A model generated the notes under the pieces. It saw nothing but the letters and a program-made list of their open reading frames with translations, made no database searches and had not been told where the DNA came from. Source: Thioalkalicoccus limnaeus (GTDB lineage Bacteria; Pseudomonadota; Gammaproteobacteria; Chromatiales; Chromatiaceae). Taken from it: DNA of 64,000 nt. The translations under genes were made by a program, and so were the position numbers. Location of the stretch: NCBI RefSeq assembly GCF_041197575.1, contig NZ_JBDKXB010000005.1, positions 62,001 to 126,000 on the forward strand, read 5' to 3'. Shown piece after piece: positions 51,607-59,565 of the stretch. How positions within the stretch are numbered: position 1 is the stretch's first letter; every line of letters begins with the position of its first letter.

Positions 51607-54600
51607 ATGAGTCAAGACGATACGCTCGACCAAGCCCCGGGGGGGCGTCCAGTCCGCCCCGACGAGGACCTCGGGTTGGCTGGGCGCACAGCCAAATTTT
51701 TCATCCGTTCGCCGTTGTCGCTGCTGTTCTACGTAGCGATGCTGCTGATGGGGATCCTCGGCCTGATGCTGACCCCGCGGCAGGAGGATCCGCAGATCTC
51801 GGTACCCATGATCAATATCATGGTCCAGTACCCGGGGGCGACCGCGCAACAGGTCTCGAATATCGCGATCCAACCCCTCGAGCGGATCATGGGCGAGATC
51901 CCCGGGGTCAAGCATGTTTACTCCGCCTCGGAGCGCGGACAGGGGATCGTCACGGTCCAGTTCGAGGTCGGCGAAAAAATGGGTCCTTCGTTGGTCAAGG
52001 TCAACGACAAGATCGCTTCGAACCTCGACAAGATCCCGCCGGGCGTGCTGCCGCCGCTGATTCGCAGCAAGGGCATCGACGATGTTCCGATCGTGACCCT
52101 GACGCTCTGGTCGAAGGACCTCGACGGCGACGGCCAGCCGGACATCGACGATGGCCAGTTGCGGTTGCTCGCGCAGGATGTTCTCCAGGCGCTCAATGAG
52201 GTCCGGGATACGGGGAGCGGCTTCATCGTGGGTGGCCGCCGCGAGCAGGTCACGGTCGATGTCTATCCGGCGCGGCTGTCCAGTTACCAGATCAGCCTCG
52301 ACCAGGTCGCGCAGACGATCACGACGGCCAATGCCGAGATGGTGGCCGGCGGTGTCGAGGCGGGTGACACCCACTTCACGGTCACCACCGGATCCTTCTT
52401 GCAGGGCGCCGAGGATATCGAGCGGCTCGTCGTTGCGACGCGGCATGGGGTGCCCGTCTATGTCCGCGATGTCGCGCGCGTCACGCGTGGGCCCGAGGAT
52501 GCGACGCAATTGGTCGCCTACTACACCGGCCCCGCGGCCCCTCCCGAGCTCGGCGATGTCCGCGGCGTGCCGGCCGTGACCATCGCGATCGCGAAAAAGG
52601 AATTGACCAATGGCGTCACCGTGGCCAACGCGATCATCGATCGGGTCGAGGAGTTGCGAGGCACCCGGATTCCGCACAACGTCGAGGTCAGCATCACCCG
52701 CAACTACGGCGAGACCGCGAACGACAAGGTCTCGGAGCTGATCACCAAACTCTTCATCGCGACCGGTTTCGTGTTCCTGCTGGTGTGGGTCGCCTTCCGC
52801 GCGTTGCGGCCCGCGTTCGTGGTGCTGTTGGTCATTCCAGTCGTGTTGCTGATGACCATCTTCGTCGCCTGGGTCGCCGAGTTCACGATCGACCGCGTCA
52901 GCTTGTTCGCGCTGATCTTCTCGATCGGCATCCTCGTCGACGATGCGATCGTCGTCGTCGAAAATATCTACCGACGATGGCTGGAGCAGGGGCGCATCGA
53001 CGAGGATACCGCGGTCGACGCGGTGCGCGAGGTCGGCAATCCCACGATCCTCGCGACCTTCACCGTGATCGCGGCCCTGTTACCGATGGGCTTCGTCAGT
53101 GGCATGATGGGTCCCTACATGGCGCCGATCCCAGCGCTGGGATCGGTGGCCATGCTGATCTCGCTGTTTGCCGCGTTCGTGTTCACGCCCTATCTCGCGA
53201 TCTCGGGATGGCTGCGGCCCTCGATGCGCTATCTCGAAACGGCCGAGAAAAGGGAGCACAAGGAAGCCGAGCGGCTCGAGGCCCTGTACCGCCGCATCCT
53301 GACCCCCTTGATCGAAAGCCGTCGCAAGCGGCGGATCTTCCGCCTGTCGCTGTGGGGGGTCTTTCTCTTCACGCTGACCTTCTTCTACTTCACCTGGGTC
53401 CCGGTGAAGATGATGCCGCTGGACAACAAGCCGGAGTTCTCGGTCGTCCTCGACATGCCCGATGGCACCGCGCTCCCGGTCACCGCGAACATGGCGCACC
53501 GCATGGCCGAGACCTTGCGCGCGATCCCGGAAGTCACGGCTGTGCAGATCTATGCCGGGACGGCGCGGCCCTTCGACTTCAACGGCATGGTGCGCCATTA
53601 CTACCTGCGGTCGCTGCCGTGGCAAGGGGAACTCCAGGTCCAGCTGACGCACAAGAACGATCGGAAGCGCACCAGTCACGAGATCGCCGTCGAGGCGCGG
53701 GAGATGCTCAACGGGGTGATCCAGGGCTCGGGCGCGCGCATCGCGGTGGTCGAGATGCCACCGGGACCGCCGGTGTTGCAAACGGTCGTCGCCGAGATCC
53801 ATGGGCCAACGCCGGAGATCCGCCGGCAATTTGCCCGCGACATGACGAACTTCTTCGAGCGCGCCGAGAGCACCAGGGATGTCGATAACTTCCTGCGTGA
53901 TCCGTTCAGTTACTGGCGTTTCGAGGTGGATACCGAGAAGGCCGTGCGCCGTGGGATCTCGGTCGACGTGATCAATCGCAATCTGGCGATGGCCCTCGGT
54001 GGTCAATCGATCGGCGACGTCAAGCATCAGGCTGGCCACGAACCGGTCGAGATCGTGCTCCAGGTACCCTTGGCCGAGCGCTCGCGGGTCGAGCGCCTGG
54101 GTGATCTGCCGATCCAATCGATGGACGGGTTCACGATCCCGCTTCGTGAGCTCGGAACCTTCCGTCAGATGGCTGAGGAAGACGTCATCTACCGCAAGGA
54201 CCTGCGTGCGATCGAGTACGTCGTCGCCGATGTCGGTGGCAAGCTGGCCGCACCGATCTACGCGATGCTCCAGATTCAAGACCTCATCGAACAAACGGGT
54301 TACGAGGCCCCCGACGGGGTCGTTCCGCAGTCGTACTGGACCGGGCCGCCGCCGTCCGCCCAGGAGTCTGCGTGGGAGTGGACCGGGGAATGGACCGTGA
54401 CCTACGAGACCTTCCGCGACATGGGCGCGGCCTTCGTCGTCGCCTTGTTGCTGATCTATATCCTGGTCGTCTGGGAGTTCGGAAACTTCCGGATCCCGCT
54501 GGTCATCATGGCGCCGATCCCGCTGACCTTGCTCGGGATCATTCCAGCCCACGCCCTGGTCTTCCAGATGGGGCTCGGAGGCGAGTTCACGGCCACCTCG

Positions 54601-55623
54601 ATGATCGGCTGGATCGCGTTGGCCGGTATCATCGTCCGCAATTCGATCCTGCTCGTCGACTTTTCGATTCATGAGCTGCAAAAGGGCGTGCCCGTTACCG
54701 AGGCCGTGATCCGCGCGTGCAAGACAAGGACTCGCCCGATCCTGATCACGGCCCTCGCCCTGGTCGCCGGCTCGAGCGTGATCTTCACGGATCCGATCTT
54801 CCAAGGCATGGCCATCTCGTTGGCGTCCGGGGTCCTGGTCTCGACGCTTTTGACCCTCATCGTGATCCCGCTTGGTTGTGTGGCCGCAAGCAAGGATATG
54901 TGCGCGGTGGCCGTGGCGACGGCCCCACCCGGCAGCGTGGTGCCGTGCGGCGATACCGACCAGGAACAGGCGCGAGACGAGCGCAAGGCCAGCGCCGCGC
55001 AGACGCGCTTCAGCGCTTTCATCGGCAAGGTCGCGGAGGCCATGGTTCTGGTCCTTTATGCGATTCGTGGTCTCTTCCTGTTGTTGTTCGATCTCGTCAA
55101 GGGGTGGCTGGCGAAGCGCCAAAAGGGCACGGATCGGCCGTCGCCGCCGCCGTCGGATGGCGGGACAGGCGGCTCCCCCGGCCCTGGGCCGAGCGGTGGC
55201 TCGAGTCCCGCGGGTTCATCGTCCGGGGATCGCACGACGACGGATTCTGGCGCGCCACAATCCAGTCCGACGAAGGTCGAGCTCCCCGATGACCCGAGCG
55301 ACGTCGGCCCCTCGCACCGCGCCGACGCGGCGCTGGTCGCCGAGTCGCCGACGGTTGTCCCCGGCGGCCTGGACCAGCGTGATCGGGGGGGGCGCGATGC
55401 GATACCGCCCTCGCGTTCGGCCAACGCCGGCGAACCTGACCCGACCGCGCGTCCGGCGAAGACCATAGCGGCCAAGAGGGCGTTGACCAAGCGCCCTGCG
55501 AAGGCAGCACCGGGCTCACGCCAAGCGAGCGGTCCAACGGATAAGGCCACTGCGAAGAAGGGGGCGCGGCGCGGGATCCGTCTCAAGGCCGACGACGAGT
55601 CGCAGGGGCCGGATGCTGGCTGA
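51607..55623 (+). CDS. RND-family efflux permease with C-terminal extension
   Basis: 1338 residues. The first ~1090 form a standard proton-driven RND pump with 12 helices; the proton relay is visible in GILVDDAIVVVENIYRRW (paired aspartates of helix 4), with R-rich loops and the usual porter domains. Beyond helix 12 there is an extra predicted helix (about 1146-1168, MVLVLYAIRGLFLLLFDLVK) and a ~170-residue disordered tail, first Pro/Ser/Gly-rich and then Lys/Arg/Ala-rich. Its adaptor is 69 bases upstream. No outer-membrane channel gene is near. Substrate unknown. Confidence 0.92.
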   Translation: MSQDDTLDQAPGGRPVRPDEDLGLAGRTAKFFIRSPLSLLFYVAMLLMGILGLMLTPRQEDPQISVPMINIMVQYPGATAQQVSNIAIQPLERIMGEIPGVKHVYSASERGQGIVTVQFEVGEKMGPSLVKVNDKIASNLDKIPPGVLPPLIRSKGIDDVPIVTLTLWSKDLDGDGQPDIDDGQLRLLAQDVLQALNEVRDTGSGFIVGGRREQVTVDVYPARLSSYQISLDQVAQTITTANAEMVAGGVEAGDTHFTVTTGSFLQGAEDIERLVVATRHGVPVYVRDVARVTRGPEDATQLVAYYTGPAAPPELGDVRGVPAVTIAIAKKELTNGVTVANAIIDRVEELRGTRIPHNVEVSITRNYGETANDKVSELITKLFIATGFVFLLVWVAFRALRPAFVVLLVIPVVLLMTIFVAWVAEFTIDRVSLFALIFSIGILVDDAIVVVENIYRRWLEQGRIDEDTAVDAVREVGNPTILATFTVIAALLPMGFVSGMMGPYMAPIPALGSVAMLISLFAAFVFTPYLAISGWLRPSMRYLETAEKREHKEAERLEALYRRILTPLIESRRKRRIFRLSLWGVFLFTLTFFYFTWVPVKMMPLDNKPEFSVVLDMPDGTALPVTANMAHRMAETLRAIPEVTAVQIYAGTARPFDFNGMVRHYYLRSLPWQGELQVQLTHKNDRKRTSHEIAVEAREMLNGVIQGSGARIAVVEMPPGPPVLQTVVAEIHGPTPEIRRQFARDMTNFFERAESTRDVDNFLRDPFSYWRFEVDTEKAVRRGISVDVINRNLAMALGGQSIGDVKHQAGHEPVEIVLQVPLAERSRVERLGDLPIQSMDGFTIPLRELGTFRQMAEEDVIYRKDLRAIEYVVADVGGKLAAPIYAMLQIQDLIEQTGYEAPDGVVPQSYWTGPPPSAQESAWEWTGEWTVTYETFRDMGAAFVVALLLIYILVVWEFGNFRIPLVIMAPIPLTLLGIIPAHALVFQMGLGGEFTATSMIGWIALAGIIVRNSILLVDFSIHELQKGVPVTEAVIRACKTRTRPILITALALVAGSSVIFTDPIFQGMAISLASGVLVSTLLTLIVIPLGCVAASKDMCAVAVATAPPGSVVPCGDTDQEQARDERKASAAQTRFSAFIGKVAEAMVLVLYAIRGLFLLLFDLVKGWLAKRQKGTDRPSPPPSDGGTGGSPGPGPSGGSSPAGSSSGDRTTTDSGAPQSSPTKVELPDDPSDVGPSHRADAALVAESPTVVPGGLDQRDRGGRDAIPPSRSANAGEPDPTARPAKTIAAKRALTKRPAKAAPGSRQASGPTDKATAKKGARRGIRLKADDESQGPDAG

Positions 55624-56413
55624 TACCCGCACTGTCGGCCGGCGCGGCGAACCTCCTTGTGATCGGGGCGAGGCGAGATCGCTGCCCGCGATTGGTCTGC
55701 CGGAGTCAGCGAGGTTCGCGCGGCCGGGCCTTTCGCGGGTCTGGCCATGCCGGTGGGCTCTGATCGGTGTTTGGTTGATCGCGGCCTCCTGGTCGTCTGC
55801 GGCCGCTGCCTGGGAGGGGGGCGTGCCAAGCGATCGATCGCAATGGTCGTGGCCACCGCCCGATTGGTCCTGGTCGGACGAGTCGGCGTCGGCTGGGCAG
55901 TTCGCCGCTCCTGGCCCACCGCAGAGGGACCCGGGGGATCACTGGACCGATTGGTCGCGCCCTCCGGTGGACTCGCCCGATCCCTACTTCGATCAGTTTC
56001 CGCGGGGAACCTTCCGGGCGTACGAGCCGCCCCGAACGGAGCCGCCGCCTATGGCCGGCTTTCGTTTTCGGCCGCTCGACGACCGCCCACAGAACGAGCG
56101 TCGCGGTGCTGGGCCAGCGAATACACCCTGGTGGGAGCCGCACAGCCCGCTTCGGTTTCCCGGTTACACCGACCCCGGCCCGGCCCCCTACGCGGACCGA
56201 CCTGGCTTCGGCGTCGATAGCCGTTACCGTTATCGACCCCTGACCGATCGCGAACGCGATCGCCCGGAGGTTGGTCGGTATCGGATGCCGTCGTACCCCG
56301 TTTTCGGGGATGATGGCCCAGACTGGCCTGGCCCCCAGGGGCTGGATGGGCCATGGGGCTACCCGGCTCCATGGCCGTACGACCCAGGGCGCTCATTCCC
56401 CAATCGATGGTGA
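55613..56413 (+). CDS. Pro/Trp/Arg-rich exported protein, unknown function
   Basis: 266 residues, overlapping the end of the RND permease gene by 11 bases, so translationally coupled. After an N-terminal basic segment, a hydrophobic stretch (WALIGVWLIAASWSSAAAA) could be a signal peptide if the true start is internal. The mature part is low-complexity: Pro, Trp, Arg, Asp and Tyr dominate (WSWPPPDWSWSDES, FRPLDDRPQNERR). No known domain. Coding is supported by position between tightly spaced genes, but function is unknown. Confidence 0.6.
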   Translation: MLADTRTVGRRGEPPCDRGEARSLPAIGLPESARFARPGLSRVWPCRWALIGVWLIAASWSSAAAAWEGGVPSDRSQWSWPPPDWSWSDESASAGQFAAPGPPQRDPGDHWTDWSRPPVDSPDPYFDQFPRGTFRAYEPPRTEPPPMAGFRFRPLDDRPQNERRGAGPANTPWWEPHSPLRFPGYTDPGPAPYADRPGFGVDSRYRYRPLTDRERDRPEVGRYRMPSYPVFGDDGPDWPGPQGLDGPWGYPAPWPYDPGRSFPNRW

Positions 56414-56433
56414 TGACGGAGGAACAACCGACA

Positions 56434-57225
56434 ATGACTTCGAAAGACCTTTTGAAAGGTGGTTACCTGGTCGGCGTTTTGTTATCGCTGGTTGTGATCA
56501 TAGGGGTGGCCCATGGCCAGCCGGCTGGGGTTCAGTTCGAAGCCGAGATGGTTCAGCGTGGTCCGGACGGCAGCCAGATGTCGGGGCGCATGTTCGTCGG
56601 TGACGGCCAAGTCCGGATCGAGACGGTCCGGCAAGGGCAGCGGCTGGTACGGATCACCGACGAAGGCCGAGGAATCGAGTGGGTCCTTTTTCCCGATCAG
56701 CGCCGCTACCTGGAATCCAGTGCGCCACCGGACCGGTCGGTGGTGACGCCGCCGAGCGCTGATGATCGGTCGCCGTGCGCCGGGATGCCCGGCTTGACCT
56801 GCCGGGAACTGGGACAGGACCAGATCGAAGGTCGACCGGCTACCAAGTGGGAGATCACTGGAACCCAGGAAGGGCGCGTCGTCACGACGATCCACTGGAT
56901 CGACACGGAACGGGGAATCCCGCTGATCCAGGACCTGCCGGACGGTCAGCGGGTCGCGCTCAGATTCATCGGGCACGAACGTTTGGATGGTCGCGCCGTC
57001 GAAAAATGGGAGACCATCATGACGGCCCCGAACCGACCGGCGATGAGGACCTTCCAGTGGTACGATCCCGAGCTGCAATTGGCGACCAAACAGGAGTTGC
57101 CGGGGGGCGTGATCAACGAACTTCGCAACATCCGGGTCGGCGAACAAGCGGCGGAGCTCTTCGCGGTGCCAGCGGATTACACGCGGGCTAGCGGTCCCGA
57201 GGAACTGGCCCCGCCGCGCCGTTGA
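56434..57225 (+). CDS. exported LolA/DUF4412-like protein of unknown function
   Basis: 263 residues with a signal peptide (LVGVLLSLVVIIGVAHG). The mature chain alternates short beta-strand segments (GRMFVGDGQVRIETVRQGQR, WEITGTQEGRVVTTIHWIDT) in the style of outer-membrane lipoprotein-carrier or DUF4412 proteins, with two cysteines (SPCAGMPGLTC) that could pair. GGAGG lies 12 bases upstream of the chosen ATG. Third gene downstream in the RND cluster, so possibly an envelope partner of the pump. I do not recognise a specific family with certainty. Confidence 0.7.
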   Translation: MTSKDLLKGGYLVGVLLSLVVIIGVAHGQPAGVQFEAEMVQRGPDGSQMSGRMFVGDGQVRIETVRQGQRLVRITDEGRGIEWVLFPDQRRYLESSAPPDRSVVTPPSADDRSPCAGMPGLTCRELGQDQIEGRPATKWEITGTQEGRVVTTIHWIDTERGIPLIQDLPDGQRVALRFIGHERLDGRAVEKWETIMTAPNRPAMRTFQWYDPELQLATKQELPGGVINELRNIRVGEQAAELFAVPADYTRASGPEELAPPRR

Positions 57226-57318
57226 CGCGGTTCTCGAAGGCTTGGGTCGCCCGCTCGGGGCTAACGGGGGATCCTTTGACCAAAGCGGCTGTCCAGGGTT
57301 GTGGGAGGGATGCGCGGG

Positions 57319-57957
57319 ATGGGTAACATCACCGTTGTCGGAAGCCTCAAGGGCGGATCGGGAAAGAGTACGGTCGCCTTCAATCTGGCCGTCTGGCTCG
57401 CGATGACCGAGGTGAAGGTTCGACTGATCGATGCCGATCCCCAGGCGACGCTGACCGATGTCATACAGGTCCGCACCGAGGAAGGCTATCGACCCAGGCT
57501 CGAGGTAGCGAATCGGTCGGCCCTCGCGAAGCCGCGATCGGGGCGGGGCGTCGAGACGCTGATCGATGTCGGGACCTCGGACATGGAGGCGATGCGCGCT
57601 GCAATCGCCCAGTGCGATCGTCTGGTCGTGCCGGTGCCACCGTCGCAGGCCGACATCTGGTCGACGCAGCGCTACATACAGCTGGTCAACTCGGTGGAGC
57701 GACCCAAGCCGCCCGAGATTCTATGCTTCATCAATCGCGGTGACACCCATCACGCGGTCAATGAGACAAACGAGGCGGCGGCGGCGCTGGTGTCGCTGAA
57801 AGGCGTGCGTTTCGTGCGGGCGCGGCTGGCCCAGCGCACGGTGTTTCGGCGGTCTTTCAGCGAGGGCCTGGCGGTCTTCGAACTGGATCCACGCGGCAAG
57901 GGCACGCGTGAATTCCATGCTCTGGCCGCGGCCCTCCATCCGCACTTGGTCGGTTGA
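57319..57957 (+). CDS. orphan ParA/MinD-like ATPase
   Basis: 212 residues. Deviant Walker A KGGSGKST in GSLKGGSGKSTVAFNLAVWL, switch segment LIDADPQATLTDV and a Walker B-like LIDVGTSDMEAM of the orphan ParA/VirC1 type, then PVPPSQADIWSTQRYI. Such ATPases position cargo (chemoreceptors, pili, carboxysomes, plasmids) by ATP-dependent dimerisation on the nucleoid. No ParB gene follows; instead the next gene encodes a membrane protein with a long helical tail, a possible partner. The start has GGGAGGG 9 bases upstream. Confidence 0.88.
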   Translation: MGNITVVGSLKGGSGKSTVAFNLAVWLAMTEVKVRLIDADPQATLTDVIQVRTEEGYRPRLEVANRSALAKPRSGRGVETLIDVGTSDMEAMRAAIAQCDRLVVPVPPSQADIWSTQRYIQLVNSVERPKPPEILCFINRGDTHHAVNETNEAAAALVSLKGVRFVRARLAQRTVFRRSFSEGLAVFELDPRGKGTREFHALAAALHPHLVG

Positions 57958-58034
57958 ACCTGGTGCGTTGCCAACCCATGTTAGATGGCGTTCCGGCCCG
58001 GCTTCTCCTCACCGTTGCGCAAAGATCCTAAACC

Positions 58035-58568
58035 ATGGTCGATAAACGAGACGTGAACCAGGGCGCTTCGCCGGCCGGGTCGATCCCGCCCATGACCTCA
58101 GGCGTGCCTCCGGGAGAGAGGGCGGATATCAACACCTACGCGATCGATCGCCTGTCACAGGCTTTCGAGAGCAGCGCGAAGCGTTGGGAGCTCATTGTCT
58201 ACCCATCGCTGTTTGCCTTCATCATCCTGGCGGCCTACGGGTTCTACCTGGTCTTCAGCCTCGCGAAGGATGTGCATTATCTGGCCATCAGTGTCGACTC
58301 GAATATGACCGTGCTGGCCAGTAACATGCAATCGATGTCCGATAACATGGCTCAGATGAATGCCAACGTGCGCGCGATGACCGTCAGCGTGGAGTCCATT
58401 TCGCGCGATGTCGGCGCACTCGATCCAATGCTCGCGAACATGGAGTCGATGGACCGCTCGATGCGCACCATGACCTTCTCCACCTCGGTGATGCGCGACG
58501 ACATGGCCGTGATGAACCGTAACATCAGCCGGCCGATGCACTTCATGAACCGGTTCATGCCCTGGTAG
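58035..58568 (+). CDS. methionine-rich single-pass membrane protein
   Basis: 177 residues: Pro/Gly-rich N-terminus, one membrane helix (about 53-75, LIVYPSLFAFIILAAYGFYL) and a helical tail with 17 methionines in the last 88 residues (SNMQSMSDNMAQMNANVRAM). Such Met/Asn/Ser heptads suggest a coiled coil, perhaps metal- or membrane-binding. Family not recognised. It lies 77 bases after the ParA-like gene and 40 bases before the 5'-nucleotidase on the same strand. Confidence 0.75.
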   Translation: MVDKRDVNQGASPAGSIPPMTSGVPPGERADINTYAIDRLSQAFESSAKRWELIVYPSLFAFIILAAYGFYLVFSLAKDVHYLAISVDSNMTVLASNMQSMSDNMAQMNANVRAMTVSVESISRDVGALDPMLANMESMDRSMRTMTFSTSVMRDDMAVMNRNISRPMHFMNRFMPW

Positions 58569-58608
58569 GCATGAGCCGGTCGGTGGCTGGATCTCGAGGG
58601 CGGTCGGC

Positions 58609-59565
58609 GTGACGGGCGCACCAAAGACGGCGATCGATCGAAGCCCGAGCGACGCGGCTCGCGTGACCGGTCCGGTGAGCCTGGTGGTCGCCATCTCTTC
58701 GCGGGCGCTTTTCGATTTGGACGCCTCCCATCGAGTCTTCGAGCAAGAGGGCGTCGAGGCCTATTGCCGCTATCAAATCGAGCGCGAGGAGGAACTCCTC
58801 GAGCCTGGCGTCGCCTTTCCATTGGTCAAGAAGCTTCTTGCCTTGAATGCCCGGATCGGTGACCGCGGCCAGGTCGAGGTAATCCTGTTGTCGCGCAACA
58901 GTTCGGACACCGGTCTGAGGGTGCTGAACTCCGCGCGTCATCATGGTCTCGATGTGTCACGCGCGGCTTTCGCCGGGGGCAGTAGCCCTTATCGGTACGT
59001 CGCGGCCTTTGGCGCCCATCTGTTCTTGTCGACCGACCAGAGCGATGTCCGTCTGGCGCTCGAAGCCGGTTGTGCCGCGGCAACGATTCTTCCCTCGCGC
59101 GTCACCACGCGAACCACCGATGATGATGGCCCGTTGCGGATCGCCTTCGATGGCGACGCGGTGCTGTTTTCCGACGAGGCCGAGCGTGTCTTCCGGGCGC
59201 AAGGGCTCGCGGCCTTCAATGCCACCGAGCGCGCCGCCGCGCGCAGCCCGCTGTCGGCCGGTCCGTTCAAGGGCTTTCTACTGGCCATCCAGCAGATACA
59301 AGCCCTCTTCCCGGCTCAGGACTCGCCCCTGCGTACGGCGCTGATCACCGCGCGCGGCGCGCCATCGCACGAGCGGGTCATCCGCACATTGAGGGCTTGG
59401 GATATCCGTATCGACGAAGCCTTGTTCCTCGGTGGCCTACCGAAGGCGGCTTTCCTGAAGGCTTTCGCCGCTGATATCTTTTTCGACGATCAGGAGGTCC
59501 ATTGCGACGCCGCGCGTTGGCACGTCGCAACCGGCCATGTGCCGCACGGGGTGGCGAACGGTTGA
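58609..59565 (+). CDS. 5'-nucleotidase (PF06189 family)
   Basis: 318 residues with GTG start (GAGGG 8 bases upstream). Family stretches: VAISSRALFDLDASHRVFEQ, EVILLSRNSSDTGLRVLNSA, PLRIAFDGDAVLFSDEAERV and FLGGLPKAAFLKAFAADIFF. These enzymes hydrolyse nucleoside 5'-monophosphates, often in stress or purine salvage. It ends immediately next to the convergent FimX-like gene. The link to the upstream ParA-like/membrane-protein pair is positional only. Confidence 0.88.
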   Translation: MTGAPKTAIDRSPSDAARVTGPVSLVVAISSRALFDLDASHRVFEQEGVEAYCRYQIEREEELLEPGVAFPLVKKLLALNARIGDRGQVEVILLSRNSSDTGLRVLNSARHHGLDVSRAAFAGGSSPYRYVAAFGAHLFLSTDQSDVRLALEAGCAAATILPSRVTTRTTDDDGPLRIAFDGDAVLFSDEAERVFRAQGLAAFNATERAAARSPLSAGPFKGFLLAIQQIQALFPAQDSPLRTALITARGAPSHERVIRTLRAWDIRIDEALFLGGLPKAAFLKAFAADIFFDDQEVHCDAARWHVATGHVPHGVANG

